A stretch of 64,000 nucleotides of DNA from the NCBI GenBank assembly GCA_903872155.1, contig CAIQJP010000093.1, positions 1-64,000 on the forward strand, read 5' to 3'. Origin of the DNA: an uncultured Actinomycetes bacterium (GTDB lineage Bacteria; Actinomycetota; Acidimicrobiia; Acidimicrobiales; Ilumatobacteraceae). Positions 25,773 to 34,389 of the stretch are shown here, piece by piece (the stretch's first letter is position 1; every line of letters begins with the position of its first letter). Under the pieces are notes generated by a model that was not told the origin of the DNA, searched no databases, and saw nothing but the letters and a program-made list of their open reading frames with translations. The position numbers and the translations under genes were made by a program.

Positions 25773-27892
25773 GGCGTGTTTTTGGTAATAGTTATAGACC
25801 CGAGGTCTTGATCGATTTTTGTGACTTGAATAAGCAAGACGGCGTCTACGTACCCGGCCAGACTCACGGTGACTGTCCACCATCCAACATCGAGACCTTC
25901 GAGACGGAATGCTCCCGCAGGGTCTGTCGAGAGCGTGGAGAGTGAAGTGAGGCCAGATGTGGCCACGATTGTTGCCCCTGATACAAATGATCCATCAGAT
26001 GAAGAGATGATTCCAGACAGCGCACTCGCGGCTTTTTGTAAAACAACATTGCTCGTTGCAGCCCCAAGTGAGCTTGAAAGAGCGACTCCAATAACTTCTG
26101 TTCGATAGCCCGCTTTAGAGAAAGTCAAAATGTAATTACCCGGAGCAACTAGACCCGATAGCGAGTAACGACCACCGCTATCAACAGAGACGGTCTGTCC
26201 AACGATTGCTCCGTTACTTGCGGTCACTGATACGCCACCAAGTGGGGTGCGACCTGGATCAGAATCGGTCACTGCCCCTTGTATGACGCCCGTTCCTTTG
26301 CTCATGACGATACTTGTCGTCAAGATACGTGGTTCTCCAGGCCCTACTTGGATCGTCAGGGTCTGTGTTCCATAGCCTTCGAGAACTACTTGAATGAGAT
26401 ACGTGGCTGGTGTTCGCAGTTCAGCCAAAATGAATTTCCCAACATCTGCGCCGCTTGTTGGAGTCACAGTAGAAATCACATCTGCGCCTGCGGTGGCCGT
26501 GATCGCAACTCCACCGAGAGGAATTCCATTTTGGTCAACGACCATTCCGGTAATTGAGCCAGGACCAGCCTGCAATTTCACTGTTGGCATGGTGACGGTT
26601 TCGCCTGCCGCGACTTCTTGGAAGAGTTGAATAGGTTCAAAGCCTGTTGAAGTAAACGTTAAGCGGTAACGGCCAGGAGATGGCAAATTTTCAATGGCAA
26701 AGAGACCAGTTGAGTCCGACGTTGCAGTGATTGCTTCGCCGGTGGGTACCTCATTGATCATCAATCGCGCTTCAATGGTCGAAATCGGTGCTGGATCTCC
26801 GCCAGAGGTGAGACCCTTAATTGACGCAGGTAGGCCCACCATTTCTATATCGTCGCTAAGTGAGAGAGGTTCGGTGTTTGGGACAACTCGCACCGTGTCG
26901 GGAAGAATTTGATCGGTGAAACCGTCTCCCGACACCGTGAGTTGATACACCCCTGTTGTTAATCCCGAAATTGTGACTGCACCATCTTCGTCGCTCGACG
27001 AGGCTGTTGCTGGACGTGATTTATCAACAAGTTCAGCCGAAACAATCATGCGCGCGAGTGGGCGACCATCGGAAGCGGCGACAACTTTTGCCGCAATTGA
27101 ACCTATGGAAACCGATGGATCGGGTTTCGCTCCGGCGATCCAAGCGCTATTCACGGCCTTCTTTGGCTTTTGTCCAGCAAGTGCAGATTTGAATCCGGCC
27201 GAGAAAACCAAAGCCCAGATCAAAATAATGGACAAGAGAAGGAGTGCTGTGAGCACTCCACGACTGAGGCGTGGCTTTTGGGTAAACGTGACGGTTTCGC
27301 TGGTGGTGTTGCTGCGAGTTGCTATATCAATTTGGATCGCGCGGGGTACCGCATTGCCGACAAAGGGACGCTTGCCTTTGGCGTTCACACTGAAGGCAAC
27401 TGCTTGTCCGCCTTCGAGTTGAGCCCGACGCGGTTCGATCGTGAATTTCAAAGCACGATCTGCATCTGCTGCGGTGAGACTCACGCCAGTGGGACGGTTA
27501 CCGCGATTTGTCGTGGTCACGACGAACGAAGTTTTCGACCCAGCAGCAGTCACCCGTGGCGCCACTGAGACACTGAGTTCATCAAAGGGAGCGACTTGAA
27601 TATCGGCAGTCAAAGTGCCAATTGGTCCGTTCTCGTCACTCATCTCGATGGGTAACTGATACAGGCCAGCAGGAGTCTCTCGGGGGAGAGTGATTTCTAA
27701 TTGAATGTCGGCTGTTTCGCCGGGGAATAATGAAATGACTAACGGACGCGAAACATACGACTCGGTCGGGATGAATCCGGGACGTGCATTGACCTCTTTG
27801 ATGATTTGTTCATCGTTTTGCACCTGAACGATGATTTCAAAAGGAACACCAACAAAGGCCGAATATTGTTGCGTCGTTAGTCGTGCTCTCAA
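25769..27892 (-). CDS. Membrane-anchored Cna-B-repeat protein, paralogue 1 (707 residues)
   Basis: Residues 1-205 are two Ig-like domains resembling COG1470/NPCBM-associated folds (FVGVPFEIIVQVQND; GSKTSFVVTTTNRGNRP). A single membrane helix lies at about 212-231 after TQKPRLSR, giving a cytoplasmic N-terminus. The exterior part has five to six carboxypeptidase-regulatory repeats, for example GSIAAKVVAASDGRPLA, GSITGMVVDQNGIPLGG, GVIQGAVTDSDPGRTPLGG and SALSGIISSSDGSFVSG, each followed by a Gly-rich turn and an LPSPGRYRLTF-like strand. Its ATG overlaps the stop of the DUF4255 gene by 4 bases. That coupling to a structural tail gene is the main argument that the membrane proteins belong to the injection system. 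Confidence 0.85.
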   Translation of the reverse strand: MRARLTTQQYSAFVGVPFEIIVQVQNDEQIIKEVNARPGFIPTESYVSRPLVISLFPGETADIQLEITLPRETPAGLYQLPIEMSDENGPIGTLTADIQVAPFDELSVSVAPRVTAAGSKTSFVVTTTNRGNRPTGVSLTAADADRALKFTIEPRRAQLEGGQAVAFSVNAKGKRPFVGNAVPRAIQIDIATRSNTTSETVTFTQKPRLSRGVLTALLLLSIILIWALVFSAGFKSALAGQKPKKAVNSAWIAGAKPDPSVSIGSIAAKVVAASDGRPLARMIVSAELVDKSRPATASSSDEDGAVTISGLTTGVYQLTVSGDGFTDQILPDTVRVVPNTEPLSLSDDIEMVGLPASIKGLTSGGDPAPISTIEARLMINEVPTGEAITATSDSTGLFAIENLPSPGRYRLTFTSTGFEPIQLFQEVAAGETVTMPTVKLQAGPGSITGMVVDQNGIPLGGVAITATAGADVISTVTPTSGADVGKFILAELRTPATYLIQVVLEGYGTQTLTIQVGPGEPRILTTSIVMSKGTGVIQGAVTDSDPGRTPLGGVSVTASNGAIVGQTVSVDSGGRYSLSGLVAPGNYILTFSKAGYRTEVIGVALSSSLGAATSNVVLQKAASALSGIISSSDGSFVSGATIVATSGLTSLSTLSTDPAGAFRLEGLDVGWWTVTVSLAGYVDAVLLIQVTKIDQDLGSITITKNTP

Positions 27893-28566
27893 GGTGCATC
27901 ACCCTCTTGAGAACTTGTCTCTCCGACGTTCTTCTCATCTGACGCTTTGTCGGACTTTGGAACCTCGTCGATATATGAACGAACCCGCTGTGAGTTTCTG
28001 GTGGGCTGACGTTGATCTGAGGTTCGGATATCGACGCCAGTCGTTGGCGGGCCTGCCTCAATGCCAAGACCAGTGTCAACAGGCAAGATGATCTGAAGAT
28101 CTAGGCCAGGGCGATATCGACCGTCAACTCCGCTCCAGAAATCGCGCGCAATATTTCCTTCACTCGCGCCAATCGCCAATTCAATTCGTGCTCCTGGGGT
28201 GGTGAGTCCTACTGGAATGATGTCTGGAGAAATCTCTCGACTCTTCATGACACCTTGGAGCAATCGACCTAACAACACATGTTCGTCACGTTGGTCGCCA
28301 GTAAACACAGAAAGGAAATAGGAAATCCGCACTCGGGGCGATACCAAACGACGCATTTTGGTCGGACCTCGATCGACGAGTTCTACTCCACCCACGTTGC
28401 GCTTGTCATCACGCTTGATTTCCCAAAGGTAAGCACTGATTGTTGGCCGCGCGAGACCAGAACTCCACTCGCGATCGGGAATCGAAAACGAGACATCAAT
28501 GGCACGATCGAGCGGAACGGTGTTACGTAGGTGAGCTTCAAGAACTTCGTCGAGGAGATGCAGCAT
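27889..28566 (-). CDS. DUF4255 tail terminator/cap protein (Pvc16/Afp16-like)
   Basis: A 225-residue protein whose first 180 residues match DUF4255, the family of Afp16/Pvc16 that caps the distal end of the tube and sheath. Visible family features are the opening LLDEVLEAHLRNTVPLD, the strand block RPTISAYLWEIKRDD, VSPRVRISYFLSVFTGDQRDEHVLLGR and GLTTPGARIELAIG. The last 45 residues are charged and probably disordered (SDKASDEKNVGETSS), longer than a minimal cap. It lies three bases after the zinc-ribbon gene and overlaps the first membrane paralogue by 4 bases, bridging the structural and membrane halves of the operon. Confidence 0.88.
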   Translation of the reverse strand: MLHLLDEVLEAHLRNTVPLDRAIDVSFSIPDREWSSGLARPTISAYLWEIKRDDKRNVGGVELVDRGPTKMRRLVSPRVRISYFLSVFTGDQRDEHVLLGRLLQGVMKSREISPDIIPVGLTTPGARIELAIGASEGNIARDFWSGVDGRYRPGLDLQIILPVDTGLGIEAGPPTTGVDIRTSDQRQPTRNSQRVRSYIDEVPKSDKASDEKNVGETSSQEGDAP

Positions 28567-28569
28567 GAT

Positions 28570-29004
28570 TTAGCCAATTCCTCCGGCGATGATGACGGCA
28601 ATGATCGTGGCAGCCGTGCCAGCAAAAAGTCCGAGCACAAACCATGGCCAACGCTTGCGCGCTTCGCTATGTACCAACACTTCACGAATGACGATGTTGC
28701 CCTGTGGAGCTTGCACTTCCTCAGGTTCGGGTAAGGCCAAAATTGCTCCACACCGCAAACAATTGGTGGCACCGCGTGGGTTGAGTTCTCCGCAATCGGG
28801 GCAAGGAATCCAGGCGCGTTTCGTCACACCAGCAACTCCTGGAAGTCGTTCGCGTGCCAAATCAGTATCACTCGGTCCGCGAGTGACGACACCACGGGCA
28901 AAGAACAACGGATAGTCACAAGCAACGCAAAAGGCGTTCGATGAACGCGTGCCTTCTGGATCGGAGTTTTCCTCTCCGCACTGGGGGCAAAGGACGGTGC
29001 TCAT
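28570..29004 (-). CDS. Tail-anchored double zinc-ribbon protein
   Basis: A 144-residue protein with two CxxC...CxxC zinc ribbons: Cys6/9/26/29 (CPQC, CVAC) and Cys68/71/82/85 (CPDC, CLRC). A single hydrophobic helix at 118-141 follows the basic stretch EARKRWP. With no signal peptide and a basic segment before the C-terminal helix, both ribbons should face the cytoplasm (tail-anchored). It sits between the tail-protein-I gene (ATGA overlap) and the DUF4255 gene (3 bases). No classical tail has such a part. A role in docking the assembled particle or baseplate to the membrane is a reasonable inference; nucleic-acid binding by the ribbons cannot be excluded. Confidence 0.8.
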   Translation of the reverse strand: MSTVLCPQCGEENSDPEGTRSSNAFCVACDYPLFFARGVVTRGPSDTDLARERLPGVAGVTKRAWIPCPDCGELNPRGATNCLRCGAILALPEPEEVQAPQGNIVIREVLVHSEARKRWPWFVLGLFAGTAATIIAVIIAGGIG

Positions 29005-29522
29005 GCGGCCACCGGAGCCACGGTTTGGCCCGCAATTTCAATACGTATCTGACAATGAACAGGAGTGATGGAACGAATCAACTTGTAGAGGTCGATAGCG
29101 GACCCGTGAGCGATCGCTGTCGCTCGCACGACGATGATGCCTTCGCATCGACCCGATTCGCCTTCACGGAAAACTCCGCCATCCTCAAGTAGGTCAATGG
29201 GACCAACTAAGTACGGTTCGATCAACGTCAAAATGTAATCTCGCGTGCCCTTTCGCAAGATGAGTGAACCCGTTTCGCGCAGCAAGTCACGTCGATGACC
29301 TTCGGGAAGATTTTCAGATCCTGGGGCGTCGACAAATCGACCGAGCCACGATAAGAGAAATTCGGGAGTGACTGATGGGTCGGCTAAGAACGGAATCTGA
29401 TCCGCTTGTTGTTGAACTGTTTCCGATACCTCTTCGAGGATCGCCACCAACCCTGTCATTGTTCGGTCTTCCTGCATTCCCACCGGCAAACGCCGCACTA
29501 GCCAACCACGACGACGAGTCAT
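29001..29522 (-). CDS. Tail protein I-like baseplate wedge protein
   Basis: A 173-residue protein of the phage tail protein I / TIGR02242 type. Features are LVAILEEVSETVQQQADQIP (the helix that follows the initial arm), DPSVTPEFLLSWLGRFVD, RRDLLRETGSLILRKGTRDY and a terminal beta domain (CEGIIVVRATAIAHGSA). Such proteins connect the baseplate J ring to the outside of the baseplate. It overlaps the baseplate J gene (4 bases) and the zinc-ribbon gene (4 bases). It is short compared with phage versions that carry fibre-attachment extensions, which agrees with the absence of a tail-fibre gene in the window. Confidence 0.85.
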   Translation of the reverse strand: MTRRRGWLVRRLPVGMQEDRTMTGLVAILEEVSETVQQQADQIPFLADPSVTPEFLLSWLGRFVDAPGSENLPEGHRRDLLRETGSLILRKGTRDYILTLIEPYLVGPIDLLEDGGVFREGESGRCEGIIVVRATAIAHGSAIDLYKLIRSITPVHCQIRIEIAGQTVAPVAA

Positions 29523-31474
29523 CGCGCCACGACCTGTGGCTTATATGACAAGGGTAGACCGTAGGGGTCGACGCGAATGGTATCTGTGCCCGCACCGAGG
29601 CGCGAGCCATTTCGCAAGTCGGCTTCGAACAGGACGACCTCTTCAACCTGCTCAACACCAGGGATTTCTCCAAGCAAATGAGCGATGGCCCCAGAGTTGA
29701 TGTCTTGACCAAAAGGCCAACCATTGCCGTCGTTTCCACCCATATGTGGAGACAAAAATACCGCAATGGCATCGAGGCAGGCTTGGCGCACCGAGGCGGG
29801 GGCACGACCCGGCCCGACTCGAACCATCGCAGCGACGGAAACACCCAGATATTTGGGAGTCCCTAGTTCAAGTGCGGTACCAATGAGGCGACGCGGTTCG
29901 AGATATTCACTCAATTGAGCAAAAAGCGAATCATCCATAGCGAGGTGGTCAATACTGATGGCGTCGACAGGACGAGCTGGGTCAGGGACGATCAAGAGAC
30001 GAGTTGCAGCACCAGCCGATTCGGGAGGAATGCAAGCAGCACGACGAACTCGCGGGGTTGCCTCTAACGCAAGACGTTCATGATCTGAAGAAGTCACGGC
30101 CCGTCCGCCAGAAACAATGGTGAGGGGCGCTCGAACCTTGGCATTTTCCAGAGTTTCGCTGTCAATTCCGCCCGTCGCCGCCAACATGTTGGTGGTGCGG
30201 TCGACGTAGGGAACTGCAGAACGAATGACAGAAAGCGCACCGGGACCGACATTGCCACGAGCGCCTCCTCCACGTCGATATTTGGTGACTGAGATCGCGG
30301 CACCCGCAGGCGGAATGGCTCCGTGTTGACGCCAACGACCGTCAGCTTGACGTATCTGTGGTCCGAAGTTGACCGCACCGCTGACACCATCCCAGGTGTA
30401 GTGCTGATCGGTCGGTCCTGACCGTGAGAAGTCCGTGACTTCAAGCCATTGCTCGGTGATATCCCCAGATCGAACTTCGACATATTCATCGGCTCGACGC
30501 GGAAGAAGTGGTGCGCCTTGAACGTCAAATTTCTGTCCAGGTAGACCAGTTGAGTTGCCAATGTATTCTTCGCCAAAAGGTTCAGCATGTTCGGCGGTCA
30601 CGGTGCCACCCACTGCGTGAGCAACCACCGACGTGAGTGCTGGTGAGGCCCGGTAACCAGCACCGTCGTTTCCGGGGGCCAAGAGTCGCAGGCGTAACCA
30701 ATAGGCCCGCTCTGATCCGACCGTGAGTGGCAAATGTCCCGTTGGAATTGCGAGAAGTACATGACCGTTTCTGTTGAGTCCGCCCGTTAAATCGCCCTGA
30801 GACTTGCATTCAAGCCAACCCTCGTCGGTCCACACTTCCCAAGCCAATGGTGGGTTATTGGGGTTGACGCCGATTCCTTCGACATCGGCGACGACGTCGA
30901 GCCGAATGATGCAGCCGCCCAGGGATTCAGCAAAACCCATGTAAAACGAATCGCCAGGAGTCACCGGATTTGATTCAAAGACCTTGACCACTTCGTTATC
31001 AAGGGCCAAGTTTTGACTGACGTCAGTCATACGACCTTCATCGGGATCCTCGAAACCGTTCGTTGGAGCGGTGAATGCGAACACGAGATTTGGTTGCGAC
31101 ACTTCGAGGTCGCGCATGGTTGCAAAGACAACCGGATCGTCGCCGGTCGTTGATACTTCGCTACCAGCCGGAACCAAAACAGTTTCCTCAGGCACGGTCG
31201 AAAATATGAAAGTAACGTCGACGCTTGCGGCAGACGCCGGATATGGAGAAATTCCAACGAGGTCTAAGAAACTCGCATACAAACGATCGGGAACGCGGTT
31301 GAGGCGGTACAGCGTCAACTCGGTCATCCAAGCGAAAAGCTCAATGAGTGTGACACCAGGGTCAGACACGTTGTGGTTCGTCCACTCGGGCAAGAAGCGC
31401 GGGATCATGCGCTTGGCTTCGTCGACGAGATCTTGGAAACGTCGATCGTCTAGATCGGGGCGGGGAAAACTCAT
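29519..31474 (-). CDS. Baseplate J / gp47-like wedge protein
   Basis: This 651-residue protein matches the TIGR02243 putative baseplate assembly family found in eCIS and related tails (Afp11/Pvc11-like). The opening PRPDLDDRRFQDLVDEAKRM and the segment NHNVSDPGVTLIELFAW (about 33-49) are diagnostic. The middle carries beta domains with GGARGNVGPGALSVIRSAV, and the baseplate_J motif region is SGGRAVTSSDHERLALEATP near 450. The C-terminal third has PKYLGVSVAAMVRVGPGRAP, as in gp47/gp6. It would form the ring of wedges around the spike. It starts one base after the gp25 stop and overlaps the next gene by 4 bases. Confidence 0.92.
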   Translation of the reverse strand: MSFPRPDLDDRRFQDLVDEAKRMIPRFLPEWTNHNVSDPGVTLIELFAWMTELTLYRLNRVPDRLYASFLDLVGISPYPASAASVDVTFIFSTVPEETVLVPAGSEVSTTGDDPVVFATMRDLEVSQPNLVFAFTAPTNGFEDPDEGRMTDVSQNLALDNEVVKVFESNPVTPGDSFYMGFAESLGGCIIRLDVVADVEGIGVNPNNPPLAWEVWTDEGWLECKSQGDLTGGLNRNGHVLLAIPTGHLPLTVGSERAYWLRLRLLAPGNDGAGYRASPALTSVVAHAVGGTVTAEHAEPFGEEYIGNSTGLPGQKFDVQGAPLLPRRADEYVEVRSGDITEQWLEVTDFSRSGPTDQHYTWDGVSGAVNFGPQIRQADGRWRQHGAIPPAGAAISVTKYRRGGGARGNVGPGALSVIRSAVPYVDRTTNMLAATGGIDSETLENAKVRAPLTIVSGGRAVTSSDHERLALEATPRVRRAACIPPESAGAATRLLIVPDPARPVDAISIDHLAMDDSLFAQLSEYLEPRRLIGTALELGTPKYLGVSVAAMVRVGPGRAPASVRQACLDAIAVFLSPHMGGNDGNGWPFGQDINSGAIAHLLGEIPGVEQVEEVVLFEADLRNGSRLGAGTDTIRVDPYGLPLSYKPQVVAR

Positions 31475-31475
31475 G

Positions 31476-31874
31476 TCAGTCCTCTTCAGGCGGGATTGTG
31501 TAGAACGGATAAACGAGGTTGCGTCGATCGTTGGTCGATCGAACGATGTAAGAAATTTGAATAGTGACTGCGCCGTCGATATCGGATGGCTCCACTAGAA
31601 CCGAATCAATTTCGACGCGCGGTTCCCACATATGGAGGGCTTCTTGAACGTACATTTCCATTAAGCCCATGGTGCTGGTTTCAATGGGCTCAAACATGAG
31701 TTCCCAAATGCGACAGCCGAAAGCTGGGCGAAAAGGACGTTCGCCCGGTGCTGTCGATAACACGACGGCCATTGATCGCTCAAGTTCTTCAATACCTTCA
31801 ATAAGAGTGAATGAACCACTCTCGTTGATGCGCATGGGAAAGGGGAAGCCCTTACCGATGAATTCATCTGACAT
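31476..31874 (-). CDS. GPW/gp25-like baseplate protein
   Basis: A 132-residue gp25 homologue, the sheath-initiating baseplate component (Afp9/Pvc9-like). The core EELERSMAVVLSTAPGERPF followed by RPAFGCRIWELMFEP holds the EPR-type core of the family. The C-terminal strands (VEIDSVLVEPSDIDGAVTI, VRSTNDRRNLVYPF) complete the fold. It has a strong ribosome site (31877-31888) and follows the only sizeable gap in the structural part of the operon (66 bases), so its translation is independent of the spike gene. Confidence 0.92.
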   Translation of the reverse strand: MSDEFIGKGFPFPMRINESGSFTLIEGIEELERSMAVVLSTAPGERPFRPAFGCRIWELMFEPIETSTMGLMEMYVQEALHMWEPRVEIDSVLVEPSDIDGAVTIQISYIVRSTNDRRNLVYPFYTIPPEED

Positions 31875-31876
31875 AG

Positions 31877-31888
31877 TGCCTCCTTTGT
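31877..31888 (-). promoter_or_regulatory. Strong Shine-Dalgarno for gp25
   Basis: On the minus strand this reads CAAAGGAGGCAC, immediately followed by T and the ATG. It is the best ribosome site in the operon, whereas most neighbours rely on overlapping stops and starts. Confidence 0.7.
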
Positions 31889-31940
31889 TGTTGTGTTCTC
31901 TGACGAGAATTTTGCTGGGTGATCGGTGAGTTTGTCATCA

Positions 31941-33731
31941 TTAGTTCAACTTGATCATTGCGCCCTTGACGGTGACCATTCCGCTGGCTTGAACCTTTGC
32001 ACCCGACGGTGAAAGATCCACCTTTGATCCGCCTCCATCCATGACAGCTCCAGTTGAACCTTTGATACTGACCTTTTGACCTTGAAGCGTGAGGTTCTTC
32101 GTAGCTTTGATTGTGATGGCCCCACCTTTGAGGGTGATCGTCCCATCTGAAGCAAGTTCAACGCTGGCATCGCCCACAACAAGTTTGATTTTGGTGCCCT
32201 TTTTCGCGTTGATTTTGACGCCGTCTTTATCAAATTGAAGATTTGTTTCGGGCTCAGCGTGTTTCAGCGCAACGACCGCTTTCTTCTTATCGGTGTTTTC
32301 AGTGAAGACCAGTTTTGCCCCAGAGGCCATCACCAGAGAGCGTTCACCGACTTTGTCGCCTTTGACAGGTTCAGGTGTTGGGGGAGCGAACTTCTTGCTC
32401 CATATTCCACCAAGAATGACGGGGTTGCGCGGGTCACCACCGATAAAAGCGACGAGTACTTCGTCGCCAACATCGGGCATGAGATGTAGCCCGCGTGATT
32501 TTCCTGCGCCAGGTGAAACAACGCGTGCCCACGCTGAATCATCCTTATCTGAAATGGTGGGAAGTTTGACTTTGATGCGTCCAACCTTGTCGGGGTCTTT
32601 CACATTGGTGACGGTTCCGATTGCAAACTGTCGCCGGTTACGAACTGAACCGCGTTGAGCGCTCACGATGTGATCGGCCAATTCGCTTCCGCCGTGGCGA
32701 CCACCTTCAAAGCGTGACAAAAGTGGGCGTCCGACACCAAAGATATGTTCGACTCGAGTGACGACGAATGTTCCTGCGAGTTGTGTGCCAGCACCTTCAA
32801 TTTGAATAGTTGAGCCCGCGGCAATCTTCGGTTGGCCAATCGCTTCTCCCTGCACACGCAATTCGCCAGCCGCCAAATCGGCTTGCATTGCTTCGGCTAG
32901 TGCCTTGGCTTCATCGGCTGCACCAACGGGCATATCAGTGACGGTTGAAGAGGCTTTGAGCGCTTTGGCCTGTGTTGCTCGAGTGTCGGTCATCTTGAGT
33001 TTGAGACCAACTTTGGTGCTGGTGACTGCAGATCGAGTGGCTTTTCCTGTGACTGCTTTTTGCGTTGCGGGATCCCAGCCGCGTACGGTGACATCGTCAA
33101 CGCGAGCAGCACCAGAAAAACGTGCTGAGAATCTTTGCAAGGTGGTGCCCCACTTCAATTTGATGGGAGATTTCAGAGTTCGTTTTGTGAAGTTGAGGGT
33201 GGTGTCATCAACCCACCACTCAGCACCATTTCGACGAGCCAATTCATCAAGAACAGCATGATCCGAATCAAGCTGTAAGAAATAAGTCATCTTCTTACCA
33301 GTGATGCTGGTTTTCGGAGTCAAGCTGTTGCGTTTAGCAATCTTGCTGACGATGTCGGCAGCGGTCATCTCGGTGTAAGTGGTTGGAGTTAAGCCGTGTG
33401 AAAGTTGTTGCGACGCGTCGTATCCGGTGATCACCAATTCGTGGCGGTCGCCAGCCCCTTGTTCGGCGGCGATCGCCGCAATCTTCCCCTTAAATACAAT
33501 GACGTCCTTGCCGGTTGCATCGGGGAAAGCGACTTGTAGTTTGACGCCGATTTTTGCAAACGATCCTTCAAGCAATTCAAAATACGGGTCGTGAAAACGC
33601 AAGGTTGCCGCTGCCGCTGCTGCAGTTTCAAGCACGACGCGAACGTCAAGTAACGCATCGGCCTTGACGCCGGTGACCGCTGCACCATTAATGGTGATCT
33701 TGGGAACTGATATGCCTACTGTTTCGGGCAT
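31941..33731 (-). CDS. VgrG-like spike protein
   Basis: This 596-residue protein has the Afp8/Pvc8 architecture. The N-terminal phage late-control D (gp27-like) domains cover about 1-340 (SAADIVSKIAKRNSL-type region, DSDHAVLDELARRNGAEWWV). The gp5-type OB domain spans about 365-445 (AIGTVTNVKDPDKVGRIKVK, DVGDEVLVAFIGGDPRNPVI). A C-terminal beta-helix of Thr/Lys/Gly repeats ends in VTVKGAMIKLN. The last part resembles a DUF2345-like needle. It would form the trimeric spike that pierces the target membrane, with a PAAR-like tip. No enzymatic extension follows the needle, so it does not look like an evolved VgrG. It starts one base after the LysM gene's stop. Confidence 0.92.
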   Translation of the reverse strand: MPETVGISVPKITINGAAVTGVKADALLDVRVVLETAAAAAATLRFHDPYFELLEGSFAKIGVKLQVAFPDATGKDVIVFKGKIAAIAAEQGAGDRHELVITGYDASQQLSHGLTPTTYTEMTAADIVSKIAKRNSLTPKTSITGKKMTYFLQLDSDHAVLDELARRNGAEWWVDDTTLNFTKRTLKSPIKLKWGTTLQRFSARFSGAARVDDVTVRGWDPATQKAVTGKATRSAVTSTKVGLKLKMTDTRATQAKALKASSTVTDMPVGAADEAKALAEAMQADLAAGELRVQGEAIGQPKIAAGSTIQIEGAGTQLAGTFVVTRVEHIFGVGRPLLSRFEGGRHGGSELADHIVSAQRGSVRNRRQFAIGTVTNVKDPDKVGRIKVKLPTISDKDDSAWARVVSPGAGKSRGLHLMPDVGDEVLVAFIGGDPRNPVILGGIWSKKFAPPTPEPVKGDKVGERSLVMASGAKLVFTENTDKKKAVVALKHAEPETNLQFDKDGVKINAKKGTKIKLVVGDASVELASDGTITLKGGAITIKATKNLTLQGQKVSIKGSTGAVMDGGGSKVDLSPSGAKVQASGMVTVKGAMIKLN

Positions 33732-33732
33732 G

Positions 33733-34386
33733 TCATCCCTCCAACTCTGGAATCATCAGGACACGGCCAGGATCGAGTGCGAGTGGATCATCAATTCCAT
33801 TCGCATTAGCGATAGTGCGCCACTGAGAAGAGTCTCCATACAACTCATCGGCGACGGTGTCGAGGTATTGGCCTGCTTCAAGTCGGCGCACTTGTCCAGG
33901 GTTTGGAGTTCCCGAGGTTGGGTTTTGTGGGGGAGTCACCCCTTCGTCCATGAACTGACGAAACGACATACTGACTTCGGCGCGCAACGGAACACCTTTT
34001 GAAGTGAAGTAGGTGTACTTCAAATTGAAGCTGGTGATGACAGCTTTGAATGAACGCAACTTGCCCCAATGGAACTGCACCCACGGTGGACGCTTGATGT
34101 TGCGATCTTCTTTCGTGCCCTTGACCTTCTTGTCGGTAACAGTGAGCTTGTATAGCTTGTCGGTGATATCGGTAATGGATTTGCCAGTTTCGGTTGAATC
34201 AAAAATTGCGGTCAATTTGAACTCAACAGAATTGCCACTATCGAAGGTCAATTGAGGTGCATTGCTACCTGGTGAGTTGTTTGATTTCCAGTCAGTCGAT
34301 TTCGAAAATTCCAAATCGCTCGGGTTGAACATGAATGGAATTTTTGTCTTGGTTTCAGACATGAGGTAAGCCTTTTGAATACTCAT
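33733..34386 (-). CDS. LysM-containing CIS tube/baseplate adaptor (Afp7-like)
   Basis: A 217-residue protein with the CIS_tube domain in the first 150 residues (FMFNPSDLEFSKSTDW, PPWVQFHWGKLRSFKAVIT, LKYTYFTSKGVPLRAEVSMS) and a C-terminal LysM domain at about 165-213 (AGQYLDTVADELYGDSSQW, NGIDDPLALDPGRVLMIPE). In eCIS this protein joins the spike to the first tube ring, while the LysM tail contacts the baseplate rather than peptidoglycan. It follows the 1311-residue gene by 3 bases and precedes the VgrG gene by one base, the conserved order of eCIS clusters. Confidence 0.92.
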   Translation of the reverse strand: MSIQKAYLMSETKTKIPFMFNPSDLEFSKSTDWKSNNSPGSNAPQLTFDSGNSVEFKLTAIFDSTETGKSITDITDKLYKLTVTDKKVKGTKEDRNIKRPPWVQFHWGKLRSFKAVITSFNLKYTYFTSKGVPLRAEVSMSFRQFMDEGVTPPQNPTSGTPNPGQVRRLEAGQYLDTVADELYGDSSQWRTIANANGIDDPLALDPGRVLMIPELEG

Positions 34387-34389
34387 TGA

